The notes beneath the pieces are model-generated. The model saw nothing but the letters and a program-made list of their open reading frames with translations. It was not told the DNA's origin and did not search any database. From JACMIU01 sp043763605 (GTDB taxonomy: Bacteria; Armatimonadota; Armatimonadia; Armatimonadales; Armatimonadaceae): DNA of 8,221 nt. Below are positions 1 through 6,595 of the stretch, in pieces. The stretch is from positions 1 through 8,221 of the forward strand of contig JAYULM010000408.1 of NCBI GenBank assembly GCA_043763605.1, given 5' to 3'. The translations under genes and the position numbers were made by a program. Within the stretch, counting starts at the first letter, position 1, and each line of letters begins with the position of its first letter.

Positions 1-15
1 CAATCCTGTAAAGGA

Positions 16-555
16 ATGGAAGTGTCGGGGGCGGCGTCTGAGTTTGGAAACTTGAAGCATAGGAACATCACTTTACCACTATTTCGCATTAGGTCTTTAC
101 ATTATCTGCAAATGGCGACGGAGAAGTTAGCGAAGGGTTTTCGGACGCCGCTCGGTGCGGGACCGCATGAGTACACCCATAAAGCGTTCCGTGAATTTCT
201 GACGGTCGCCCTCGGCAACACAAAGATTCGTGCGCGGTTGGGAATGGCAAACAAGTATGAAGCCTACCGTCTGTTCCTTCAACATACGGTCAAACCGCTC
301 GCCGAAGCCGTGGAAAATCTGTCTCCCGAAGGCGAGGACCACCCGAACCCCGAGTATCCATGGATGGATACGTCCGGGAACGTGACATCTCCGTTAGACC
401 ACTCGTTTCGCGAACTATCGCCGCGCACCAACCCTGAAATCCTGAGGCTCCTGTATTTTGTAGAGGCTTGCCTCGGTGTCGCGGGCGACGAAATAGAAGC
501 GGCAACCCAAAACAGTAAGACCGCCCCCGCGCCATCGCGCGGGGGCGGTCCGTAA
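16..555 (+). CDS. HEPN-like helical protein of unknown function, possibly 5'-partial
   Basis: I do not recognise a named function. The segment SLHYLQMATEKLAKGF (residues 27-42), followed by a Thr-His and hydrophobic helix (THKAFREFL, 54-62), matches the usual HEPN-fold pattern: aromatic, Q, A, EK-L-K, then TH about 12 residues later. A conserved-looking block, VENLSPEGEDHPNPEYPW (99-116), lies in the middle, and a last helix spans about 140-152. A possible Rx4H motif (RLFLQH, 85-90) is not in the usual HEPN place, so nuclease activity is not supported. The frame is open to base 1, so the true start may lie upstream. Within the window, ATG at 16 has AAGGA too close, while GTG at 22 sits about 6 bases after the same AAAGGA. 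The last 12 or so codons are made by the terminator palindrome at 519-550. It converges on rplI. The gene is probably real; its function is open. Confidence 0.6.
   Translation: MEVSGAASEFGNLKHRNITLPLFRIRSLHYLQMATEKLAKGFRTPLGAGPHEYTHKAFREFLTVALGNTKIRARLGMANKYEAYRLFLQHTVKPLAEAVENLSPEGEDHPNPEYPWMDTSGNVTSPLDHSFRELSPRTNPEILRLLYFVEACLGVAGDEIEAATQNSKTAPAPSRGGGP
519..550 (-). terminator. Perfect 14-bp hairpin terminator downstream of rplI
   Basis: The arms 519-532 and 537-550 are perfectly complementary and very GC-rich, with a four-base loop (CATC). On the minus strand the hairpin begins 16 bases after the rplI stop and is followed by TTACTGTTTT, a moderately T-rich tail, so it best fits a rho-independent terminator for rplI. 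On the plus strand the base run after it is not T-rich. Both arms are nonetheless translated as the end of the converging plus-strand gene. Confidence 0.75.
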
Positions 556-566
556 CTTATAGTTTT

Positions 567-1016
567 CTACGCGCCTTTGGTGATTTCGACCGTGATCGGA
601 ACCGTGATGTCGCGGTGCAGTTTCAAGCCCACGGTGTAGGTGCCGAGCGACTTGATCTGATCGGTCATCTGGATCTTGCGCTTGTCGATAGCGACGCCGA
701 GCGACGACTGAACCGCCGACGCGATGTCGTCCGCCGTGATCGATCCGTACAGGCGGTCGGAGGAGCCGACGCGGGCGACAATCGTCACCGTCTTCTCGTT
801 CAGAGTTTCGGCGTCCTTTTCGGCTTGCGCCTTCAGCCCTTCGGCTTTCTTTTCCTCTACGGCGCGGCGGCGTTCGATCACGCGGAGCGACGAGGCGGTA
901 GCGGCGACGGCGAGGGAGCGCGGGAACAGGTAGTTGCGGAAGAAACCGTCCGCTACGGTGATGACATCGCCTTCACGTCCGACTTTGACGACGTCCTGCT
1001 GCATAATAACTTTCAT
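567..1016 (-). CDS. rplI: 50S ribosomal protein L9
   Basis: L9 is a large-subunit protein that binds 23S rRNA near the base of the L1 stalk and helps keep the reading frame. The 149-residue length is typical. The N-terminal domain starts MKVIMQQDVVKVGREGD and carries the L9 signature around residues 13-37, including DGFFRNYLFPRSLA. The usual glycine after PR is Ser34 here. A long Lys/Glu-rich connecting helix spans about 45-75, followed by the C-terminal domain (DRLYGSITADDIASAV, about 87-102). The ATG start is preceded by GAAGG at 1030-1034 with a rather long 13-base spacer. L9 is commonly found after rpsF, ssb and rpsR, but here it stands alone behind the mla operon, separated by a palindromic repeat, so it probably has its own promoter. 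A strong hairpin follows the stop. Confidence 0.97.
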   Translation of the reverse strand: MKVIMQQDVVKVGREGDVITVADGFFRNYLFPRSLAVAATASSLRVIERRRAVEEKKAEGLKAQAEKDAETLNEKTVTIVARVGSSDRLYGSITADDIASAVQSSLGVAIDKRKIQMTDQIKSLGTYTVGLKLHRDITVPITVEITKGA

Positions 1017-1041
1017 CTTCTACTAATTTCCTTCTTGTTTT

Positions 1042-1137
1042 TAACCGCCAAGACGCTAAGGACGCGGAGGTAAGAAAAGTTTTTAAGATTTCTTCTCTTC
1101 TTTTCCGGTCTTTGCGTCCTTGGCGTCTTGGCGGTTA
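1042..1137. repeat. Long imperfect palindrome of the CGCCAAGACGC type
   Basis: The outer arms 1042-1065 and 1114-1137 form a 24-bp stem. The only non-Watson-Crick pair is 1057/1122, a T-G pair that would be a wobble in RNA. The centre, 1066-1113, is purine-rich on its left side and pyrimidine-rich on its right, and pairs only patchily. The core words ACCGCCAAGACGC and GCGTCCTTGGCGTC resemble dispersed intergenic palindromes I know from several environmental bacterial phyla. It fills most of the 132-base gap between mlaD and rplI. Neither flank has a T-run downstream in the minus direction, so it is not a standard terminator. It may be a non-autonomous mobile or REP-like element. Confidence 0.8.
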
Positions 1138-1148
1138 GCAAATCCGAA

Positions 1149-2702
1149 TCACTGGCGAATCTGGACGCCAATCACGGCGCGGTTTTCGCGGGCGAAATCA
1201 TCCACTCCGAATAACAGACTTTGCGTCCGGTCCCGGTTCAGGTAGAACTTGCCGCGGGCGTTCCCGGTCAGCCGGTTCGGGTCGTACGCGTCCAGCCGGA
1301 AATCCAGCGGACCGACGGTCGCGTCGAATCCGAGACCGAATTTCCCCCCGAGCAAGCCGTACCGATACGCGAAATCGATGTTTCCGTCCCCGCCGAAAGA
1401 TTGACCGATCTGCAGGTTCAAGCCGTTGCGCTCCGTCAGATCGTACAACCCGGCGCGGTAAAAGCGACCGTTGCTTCCCCGGCGCAACGTGTAATTCACG
1501 TCGGCGCGAAAACGCGGGTTCGTTGTATCATAAAAACTGTCGAACGCCAACCCCGGTTCGATCAGGGATGTAGACGCGGCGGGGCGCGGCGGCGCGGGCG
1601 ACGGTTGCGGACCGCCCGGTTGTCGCCGTTCGCCGGGGATGCGGATCGTTTCCACGCGGGCGGCGACGTTTTTAATACTTTCCGTGGTTTCCTTCAGGTT
1701 CGCGACCGTGTCCCGCAGATCGGCGGTCAGGCGGGGGTCGCCGGAGAGTTTTTCCAGATTGCCGGTCGTCGCTTCCAGTCGCGCCGTGGTCGCGGCGATA
1801 TTGGCGGTGGTCTCCAGCAGATTTTTCTTCAATTCAGGGTCGTTGATCAGCGCGCCGGTCTGGTTAAGCAAGCCCGCCAGCGCGCTCGCCGACTCGTCCA
1901 CGCTCTCCAGCAGTGCCCGGATCGTCTTCCGATTCTCCTGCAACGCCTCGTTCAGGTTCGCGGACAGTGCTTCCCCGTTTTTCGCGATGCGCGCCCCGGA
2001 AACCACGGCGGCGTCCAGGTCGCGGATCAGACGCTGGCTTTGCGACGAGAGCGCAAGCAGTTGCCCCTCGGCGGTCCCGGAAAGACCAGGCAACGTCGCC
2101 GTCACCTTCTCCAGATTTCCCGTGGTCCGCTCAATGTTGGCAATCGTTTGGCGCAGGGCGACCGGCCCGCGCGGGTCTGTGAGTTGGTCCTCGGTGGCGA
2201 GCGCGATCCGCTGAAACGTTTCCAGCGTCTTCTGGCTCGTTTCCAGCGTCTTCTGCAGTTGCGGTATCAGCGTTTCGCCGGACGAAAGCAGGGATTGCAG
2301 GTCGGCTTGCAGTTCACCGCGCACCCGGTCCCCATCCTTGAGCGGAGTCGCGGTCGGGTCACCGGGCACGATGTTAAGTTGTGACGAGTTCCCGAGTACG
2401 CTTCCCTGCACCACGAACCGCGAGTCGAACGGCACCGGGTACGTTTTTTCCAGGCGCACCCGCACCTCGGCTTCCTTCTGGTCATTGAGCGTGATTTTCG
2501 CGATGCGCCCGACCTGCACCCCGGACATGCGCACCTCGCTTCCTTCCGCGACGCCGTGGGCGTCCTTGAACACCGCCGTGACGGTCAGCGTTTGCCCACT
2601 CGAAATCCGCCCGGCGAGGAACTGGAAGACGAAGACGACGAGGGCGACGGCGACGATAAAGGTGACGCCGACGAGGATATTGTGACGTAGTTTTGCGGTC
2701 AT
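1149..2702 (-). CDS. mlaD: Long MlaD/MCE protein with helical stalk and beta-rich C-terminal domain
   Basis: This is the lipid-binding subunit of an Mla-type phospholipid transporter. Domains in order: a single transmembrane anchor (about 8-30); an MCE domain (about 38-116) with VFKDAHGVAEGSEVRMSGVQVG and the SVLGNSSQLNIVPG loop; a long Thr/Glu/Leu-rich helical region (about 130-350); a Pro-rich linker (356-376); and a beta-rich tail (about 383-517). In the tail, hydrophobic and polar residues alternate and aromatic residues are frequent (RFRADVNYTLRR, LNLQIGQSF, GKFGLGFD, SLLFGVDDF). At 517 residues it is far longer than the roughly 180-residue E. coli MlaD. The helical part is repetitive: NIERTTGNLEKV at 189-200 recurs as ARLEATTGNLEKL at 307-319. 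A similar MlaD carrying an outer-membrane barrel is known from Veillonella parvula. The last residue is Gln, not the aromatic typical of barrel proteins. It lies 37 bases after mlaF with no clear Shine-Dalgarno sequence. Confidence 0.9.
   Translation of the reverse strand: MTAKLRHNILVGVTFIVAVALVVFVFQFLAGRISSGQTLTVTAVFKDAHGVAEGSEVRMSGVQVGRIAKITLNDQKEAEVRVRLEKTYPVPFDSRFVVQGSVLGNSSQLNIVPGDPTATPLKDGDRVRGELQADLQSLLSSGETLIPQLQKTLETSQKTLETFQRIALATEDQLTDPRGPVALRQTIANIERTTGNLEKVTATLPGLSGTAEGQLLALSSQSQRLIRDLDAAVVSGARIAKNGEALSANLNEALQENRKTIRALLESVDESASALAGLLNQTGALINDPELKKNLLETTANIAATTARLEATTGNLEKLSGDPRLTADLRDTVANLKETTESIKNVAARVETIRIPGERRQPGGPQPSPAPPRPAASTSLIEPGLAFDSFYDTTNPRFRADVNYTLRRGSNGRFYRAGLYDLTERNGLNLQIGQSFGGDGNIDFAYRYGLLGGKFGLGFDATVGPLDFRLDAYDPNRLTGNARGKFYLNRDRTQSLLFGVDDFARENRAVIGVQIRQ
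2217..2255 (-). repeat. In-frame 21-bp (one heptad) tandem duplication inside mlaD
   Basis: Two identical 18-base copies (2217-2234 and 2238-2255) are offset by exactly 21 bases. They encode the tandem heptads KTLETSQ and KTLETFQ at about residues 151-164 of MlaD. The period of seven residues suits extension of a helix by one coiled-coil-like heptad, which would lengthen the stalk by roughly 10 angstroms. The high nucleotide identity suggests a recent or conversion-maintained duplication. Confidence 0.85.
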
Positions 2703-2739
2703 GGTTTAAGTGGTTTCGTGTTTGGGTCAACAGACAACG

Positions 2740-3555
2740 TCAACGCTTCCGGGCGACTTGCCCCTGCTGATTCTGGATCGGACCTTCGGTGCTACCGGTA
2801 ATGAACTGTCGCACTACCGGATCTTGGGAGGCTTTTAACTCGGCGACGGTTCCATAAAATTGCGCCTTGCCCTCGTAAATCATCAGGACGCGGTCGGCGA
2901 TTCGGTAGATGCTACCCATATCGTGCGAGACGACAATCGATGTGACATTATTTCGCTCCCGCGTCCGCAAAATTAAATCATCGATGAACGCCGCCGTGAC
3001 CGGGTCCAGTCCGGAAGTCGGCTCGTCGTACAGCACTATCTCCGGCTCGGTCGCGAGCGCGCGGGCAAGCCCGACGCGCCGCCGCATCCCCCCTGAAAGT
3101 TCCGCTGGCAGTCGCCGCTCGATGCCGGGCAAACCGACCTCGCGAAGCCGCTGGGCGACCATGCGCGCTATCGCCAGGTGCGACGATTTTTTGTACTGTG
3201 CCCGCCGGGGACCGCGCAGAATCCCAAATGCGATGTTTTCGTACACCGACATCGAGTCGAACAGCGCGGCATACTGGAACACGACGCCCATTTTCGCCCG
3301 GATCGGGATCAGTTCGTCCTCCGACAGATGCGACATTTCCATGTCGTCAATAAAAATCTCGCCCCCGGTAGGTCGGATCAAGCCCGCGATGTTGCGGATC
3401 AGCGTAGACTTGCCGCCGCCGGAAACCCCCATTACGCACAGTATCTCCGCCGGGGCGAGCGACAACGTGATCCCTTTGAGTATCTCGCGGTCCCCGACCG
3501 CGAAATGCAGATCCCGGATATCGATCTTCGGCGCGGCGTCGAAATCCAGAGCCAT
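2740..3555 (-). CDS. mlaF: Mla-type phospholipid ABC transporter ATPase
   Basis: This is the cytoplasmic ATPase that powers the MlaE permease. All ABC motifs are intact: Walker A GVSGGGKST (43-51), Q-loop Gln94 in VVFQYAALFDSM, signature LSGGMRRRVGLARAL (153-167), Walker B IVLYDE with catalytic Glu178, D-loop SGLD, and H-loop His211. The FQYAALFDSM and YENIAFG segments and the LSGGM signature are characteristic of the MlaF/TTG2A/MKL group rather than of amino-acid or lipoprotein ATPases. The 271-residue length is normal. The Arg/Lys-rich C-terminal tail (about 255-271) may correspond to the tail by which MlaF subunits interact, but this is inference. The start codon directly abuts the mlaE stop (TAAATG), and AAAGGAG lies 11 bases upstream inside mlaE, so translation is likely coupled. 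Confidence 0.96.
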   Translation of the reverse strand: MALDFDAAPKIDIRDLHFAVGDREILKGITLSLAPAEILCVMGVSGGGKSTLIRNIAGLIRPTGGEIFIDDMEMSHLSEDELIPIRAKMGVVFQYAALFDSMSVYENIAFGILRGPRRAQYKKSSHLAIARMVAQRLREVGLPGIERRLPAELSGGMRRRVGLARALATEPEIVLYDEPTSGLDPVTAAFIDDLILRTRERNNVTSIVVSHDMGSIYRIADRVLMIYEGKAQFYGTVAELKASQDPVVRQFITGSTEGPIQNQQGQVARKR

Positions 3556-4470
3556 TTACGGGGAGACTCCTTTGTTGAACAGCAGGAATGTCAGCAGGAA
3601 GTCAGTGATGAAGATGAGCACGATGGAAATCACCACGGAGCGCGTCGTGCTCTGCCCCACGCCACTCGCCCCGCCCTCGGTTTCCAGCCCCTCCCGGCAC
3701 CCGACCAGCGCGATGATCGCCCCGAACACTACGGTTTTGAGCAAACCCTTCGAAATGTCGGAGCCGTCGGCTTCCATCAGTTGCTGAATCGAACTCAGGT
3801 ATTCCGTCCACGAAACGCCCTTCGACGCCGCGACGATAGCCCCGCCCATAACTCCCGCCAGGTCCGCAAAGATCGTCACCACCGGGAGCATGATCAGGGA
3901 AGCGATCAGGCGCGGCTTGACCAGGTATTCGACCGGCGTGATCGCCATCGAGCGCAGGGCGTCGATCTGCTCGGAAACCTTCATCGAGCCGATCTCCGCC
4001 GTGATCGCTGATCCGGCGCGGGCGGCGATGGCGACCCCGGTCAGGATCGGTCCCGTCTCGCGCACGATGGACAGGGCGACAATGCCGCCAACCAGCCCTG
4101 CCGCGCCGTACGTTTTGAGTGTGTTGACACTATACAGTGCGAGAACCGCACCCGAGAACCCGATGGTCAGGAGCGCGATGGGGAGCGACTCGACGCCAAT
4201 CACCGCCATCTGCCGGAACAGGTCCCCGGCGTTCACGCCGCGTTGCACCAGCGAGCGCAGGGCTTCCCCGAACAGCAGGACCACCTCACCCAGATACGCA
4301 AGGATATGCGCGATGGTCCCGAAAACGACCTGGAACGAGAACTGCCCCACCTCCTCGAACACTTCCACGACCTCTTCGGCGATAGTGTCCTCGTCGTGCG
4401 GATTTTCGGGACCGTGCGCGCCGGGGGTTTTCGCGGGTTCGATTTTTTCGTCGGGGGAAGTTTCGGACAT
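3556..4470 (-). CDS. mlaE: Mla-type phospholipid ABC transporter permease
   Basis: This is the integral inner-membrane permease of the MlaE/YrbE family. The hallmark motif RETGPILTGVAIAARAGSAI occupies 137-156, followed by the coupling segment EIGSMKVSEQIDAL (159-172) that contacts MlaF, then ITPVEYLVKPR (177-187). Membrane segments are visible at about 48-68, 92-113, 124-136, 188-216, 243-258 and 278-298. The protein is 304 residues, longer than the roughly 260 of E. coli MlaE. The extra length is an acidic, Pro-rich N-terminal tail of about 40 residues that should face the cytoplasm. The chosen ATG has no obvious Shine-Dalgarno sequence, so an internal start is possible, though no better one is evident. 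It is first of the mlaE-mlaF-mlaD set, 97 bases after ilvE. In that gap I see only a weak 5-bp hairpin (4481-4498) and no convincing promoter, so read-through from ilvE is possible. Confidence 0.95.
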   Translation of the reverse strand: MSETSPDEKIEPAKTPGAHGPENPHDEDTIAEEVVEVFEEVGQFSFQVVFGTIAHILAYLGEVVLLFGEALRSLVQRGVNAGDLFRQMAVIGVESLPIALLTIGFSGAVLALYSVNTLKTYGAAGLVGGIVALSIVRETGPILTGVAIAARAGSAITAEIGSMKVSEQIDALRSMAITPVEYLVKPRLIASLIMLPVVTIFADLAGVMGGAIVAASKGVSWTEYLSSIQQLMEADGSDISKGLLKTVVFGAIIALVGCREGLETEGGASGVGQSTTRSVVISIVLIFITDFLLTFLLFNKGVSP

Positions 4471-4567
4471 AACATTCGTACCGGGCGATTCGTCCCGGCT
4501 GCTTTATCACAACGCGCTTCGGCAGGCATCCCCGACGCGTCAACACCCGGGACACGCACGCCAGGAA

Positions 4568-5470
4568 TTAATCGATGGGAGTGCCGGTTTCGGCGGTCAG
4601 CGCGCGGAACCCGGCGATCAATCGCCGCGTCACCTCGCCGGGTCTGCCAGTCCCGATAGTGCGCCGGTCCAGTTCCACCGCCGGGATGATTTCCGCCGCC
4701 GTTCCGGTCAGGAAGCACTCGTCCGCCGTGTAAATGTCGTACAGCGTCAGATTCTCTTCACGTACCGGGACACCACCGTTTTCCAAAAGTTCCATCGCCG
4801 CCGCGCGGGTGATACCTTTGAGACAACCGGCGGACGGTGGCGGCGTCATCACTTTCCCGCCCTTGATGATAAACAGGTTGTCGCCGGTGGCTTCCGCGAC
4901 GTAGCCCTGCGCATTCAGCATCACGCCCTCGCCCGCCCCGACCCGGTTCGCTTCCATCTTCGCCAGGATATTGTTGATATATTTCCCGGTGCATTTGATG
5001 CGCGGGTCAATCGCGTCCGGGGACGGAACGCGGGTCGCGCAGGTGATCATGGTCAAGCCGTTGTCGTACAGTTCCGAGCCGTACAGACGCAACTCCTGCG
5101 TCGAAATAACGAGGCGCGGGGTGCGGTCGATGTGCGACGGGTCCAGTCCCAAGCCCGTCCCGCGCGACAGCGTGATGCGAATATAGCCGTTCGCGTGGTC
5201 ATTCTTGCGGCACAACTCACGCACGGTCGCGGTGATGCCGGAAACGCTCAGCGTATCGATCTCGAAACCCAGGGCGTGCGCGGAAAAAAGCAGGCGGTCG
5301 AGGTGCGGTTCGAGGCGGAAGACACGCCCGTTGTAGACGCGGACGCCCTCGAAAACGCCGTCACCGTACAGGTAGCCGTGGTCGAAGAGCGGCACGGTCG
5401 CCGTCGCCTTCGGGATGAAATCGCCAGTGGGGTTGCCGCCCCCACTCATATACACATACTGTTCCGCCAT
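4568..5470 (-). CDS. ilvE: Branched-chain amino acid aminotransferase (PLP fold type IV)
   Basis: It transfers the amino group between glutamate and the 2-oxo acids of valine, leucine and isoleucine, in the cytoplasm. The N-terminus follows the family pattern: VPLFDHGYLYGDGVFEGVRV (26-45), then RVFRLEPHLDRL (49-60). YIRITLSRG (96-104) is typical of the archaeal/Firmicutes-like IlvE subgroup. The PLP Schiff-base lysine is most likely Lys159 (IKCTGKYINN), and the cofactor-contacting glutamate Glu193 (EATGDNLF). The C-terminal LKGITR (217-222) and FLTGTAAEI (253-261) motifs contact PLP phosphate and substrate. Length is 300 residues, close to the family norm. The ATG is preceded by GAAGGAAA about 8 bases upstream. 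A D-amino acid aminotransferase or aminodeoxychorismate lyase is a less likely alternative within the same fold. Its link to the downstream mla genes is probably positional only. Confidence 0.93.
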   Translation of the reverse strand: MAEQYVYMSGGGNPTGDFIPKATATVPLFDHGYLYGDGVFEGVRVYNGRVFRLEPHLDRLLFSAHALGFEIDTLSVSGITATVRELCRKNDHANGYIRITLSRGTGLGLDPSHIDRTPRLVISTQELRLYGSELYDNGLTMITCATRVPSPDAIDPRIKCTGKYINNILAKMEANRVGAGEGVMLNAQGYVAEATGDNLFIIKGGKVMTPPPSAGCLKGITRAAAMELLENGGVPVREENLTLYDIYTADECFLTGTAAEIIPAVELDRRTIGTGRPGEVTRRLIAGFRALTAETGTPID

Positions 5471-5541
5471 TACGCCGGTTTCCTTCGCGGGGTGCGCCGT
5501 TTTGTCGTCTACGAATAGTCAACAGGCGCGAAGTTTCCCCG

Positions 5542-5550
5542 ATTGTACCA
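5542..5550 (-). promoter_or_regulatory. Candidate extended -10 promoter for ilvE
   Basis: The minus strand reads TGGTACAAT, an extended -10 element (TG, one base, then TACAAT, five of six matches to TATAAT). No clear -35 lies 16-18 bases upstream, which is tolerated with an extended -10. Transcription would begin near 5535 and give a leader of about 65 bases ending in the ilvE Shine-Dalgarno sequence. No attenuator or T-box pattern is apparent in the leader. Confidence 0.4.
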
Positions 5551-5632
5551 TGCGGGACAGGACGAAGGGAGAAATCGAAGCCATCTACACCGGATCGCGA
5601 AGCGGGCATATCCCCGCGCGGCTCACGCGCAA

Positions 5633-5666
5633 GAAGGGCGGGCAAGAAAAATCCTGCCCGCCCTTC
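5633..5666 (-). terminator. 12-bp hairpin, probable terminator after the TPR gene
   Basis: The arms 5633-5644 and 5655-5666 pair perfectly over 12 GC-rich bases around a 10-base loop. It begins about 39 bases after the TPR gene stop in the direction of transcription and separates that unit from ilvE. The sequence after the stem on the minus strand has only a short T-bearing run (TTGC), so termination may be weak, or the structure may also protect the 3' end of the mRNA. Confidence 0.6.
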
Positions 5667-5704
5667 CCAATACACTATCCGTACTGCCGACCTGTTGTAG
5701 TGCC

Positions 5705-6577
5705 TTAATTCGCGCGACCCCGCGCCGCCCGGAGAGCATCGATCTGATCGCCGCCGACGTACCGGCGCGCGTCCCCGACGATCCGGGGGCTGTCCGATAA
5801 AACCGCCACTTTCCGGAACAGGTCGAGAGATTCCTCCCGGCGTCCCTTGCGCCACGCGATGACCGCCCGCTGATGCATCAGCCACGGATTGGACGGGGCA
5901 AGCAGTGCCGCCGCGTCATAGTATTCGGACGCCTTCTCCTGATTCGAGGTGACATAATAGTCCAATCCCCGCGCCAGTAAAATGCTCGCCTCCAGCGATT
6001 TCAGATCTCGGATGACAGGCAGATCTACCTCCTTAGTCAAACTGGAGTTGCGGAAAACGAGTTGGTGAGAGTAGTGCCGCTTCGCTTCCTGGTAATCGCC
6101 CATGCGGACGTAACACAGCGCGATGTCGAAGTCTTGCTGGTCATCCTTCGTGTTCTTCGCCCGGTCGCCGAACCAGTACAACGCCTGTTTGTAGTTCCCC
6201 TCCGCGTAATGTATGTCGCCCATCAGTTGTTTCGTGTCGGGCGCGAACGGCTTCCCGTTAAATTTCGGAGCGAGGTTGAATGCTTCCTGGCAAGCCGCCT
6301 TAGCCTCAGCGTTCTTTCCTGCCTCGAAAAGTGAGCGGGCATACTTTATTTTGGCACTCGCCCGCGCGAGATCTGCCTCAATAGCTTCTTTCACCGCGCG
6401 CGGCATCGGACTCTTGTACACTTCGCCCCCGCCCCTCGGCGTATGTATGGCAGTCCCATTCTTGACGTGCGGCTTCGGCACCGGTCTGGGCACCTGTCGT
6501 GCCTCGGTCGCCCGTAGGACGACAGCTGACACCGCCACCAGCACAGCAAGATTGACCATCCATGGAAATCGGTTCAT
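5705..6577 (-). CDS. Exported TPR-repeat protein
   Basis: A 290-residue protein with a hydrophobic N-terminal segment (about 8-22) that looks like a signal peptide with possible cleavage after ATEA (23-26), or else a membrane anchor. A Pro-rich low-complexity stretch (about 29-60) follows. The rest is helical with degenerate tetratricopeptide repeats at about 75-106 (ARSLFEAGKNAEAKAACQEA), 115-140 (GDIHYAEGNYKQALYWFG), 148-176 (ALCYVRMGDYQEAKRHYSHQ), 200-229 and 231-260 (RAVIAWRKGRREESLDLFRK). TPRs are protein-binding scaffolds, so the partner may be the secreted protein encoded just upstream. The start is set by AAGGAG seven bases before the ATG; an internal Met7 has no such site. It lies 18 bases after the upstream stop, so the two are probably one operon. 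The specific role is unknown. Confidence 0.85.
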   Translation of the reverse strand: MNRFPWMVNLAVLVAVSAVVLRATEARQVPRPVPKPHVKNGTAIHTPRGGGEVYKSPMPRAVKEAIEADLARASAKIKYARSLFEAGKNAEAKAACQEAFNLAPKFNGKPFAPDTKQLMGDIHYAEGNYKQALYWFGDRAKNTKDDQQDFDIALCYVRMGDYQEAKRHYSHQLVFRNSSLTKEVDLPVIRDLKSLEASILLARGLDYYVTSNQEKASEYYDAAALLAPSNPWLMHQRAVIAWRKGRREESLDLFRKVAVLSDSPRIVGDARRYVGGDQIDALRAARGRAN

Positions 6578-6584
6578 TGATCTA

Positions 6585-6590
6585 CTCCTT
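6585..6590 (-). promoter_or_regulatory. Ribosome binding site of the TPR gene
   Basis: The minus strand reads AAGGAG, with a seven-base spacer to the ATG at 6577. It lies in the 18-base gap after the stop of the secreted-protein gene, which fixes the start at Met1 and supports translation from a shared mRNA. Confidence 0.8.
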
Positions 6591-6595
6591 GTTAG

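Noticed and set aside
79..296. Catalytic HEPN RNase motif (RLFLQH) in the first gene
   Set aside because: It fits Rx4H but lies in a middle helix and lacks the usual polar residue after Arg, so I treat it as chance.
1042..1137. Palindromic repeat considered as a CRISPR remnant or as an intrinsic terminator for mlaD
   Set aside because: There is one inverted pair only, with no direct repeats or spacers, and in the minus direction the stem is followed by an A-rich rather than a T-rich run.
1221..2384. A 387-codon plus-strand open frame over mlaD
   Set aside because: The product is dominated by Arg, Gln and Val and mirrors mlaD codons. There is no domain and no ribosome binding site.
4471..4567. 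Promoter or regulatory hairpin between ilvE and mlaE (TTGACG on the minus strand; 5-bp stem at 4481-4498)
   Set aside because: No -10 lies at a proper distance from TTGACG, and a 5-bp stem is within chance for this composition.
3890..5518. A 542-codon open frame on the plus strand over mlaE and ilvE
   Set aside because: It is antisense to two clearly recognisable genes, and its translation is Arg-rich and low-complexity with no known motif. Long antisense frames are expected in GC-rich DNA.
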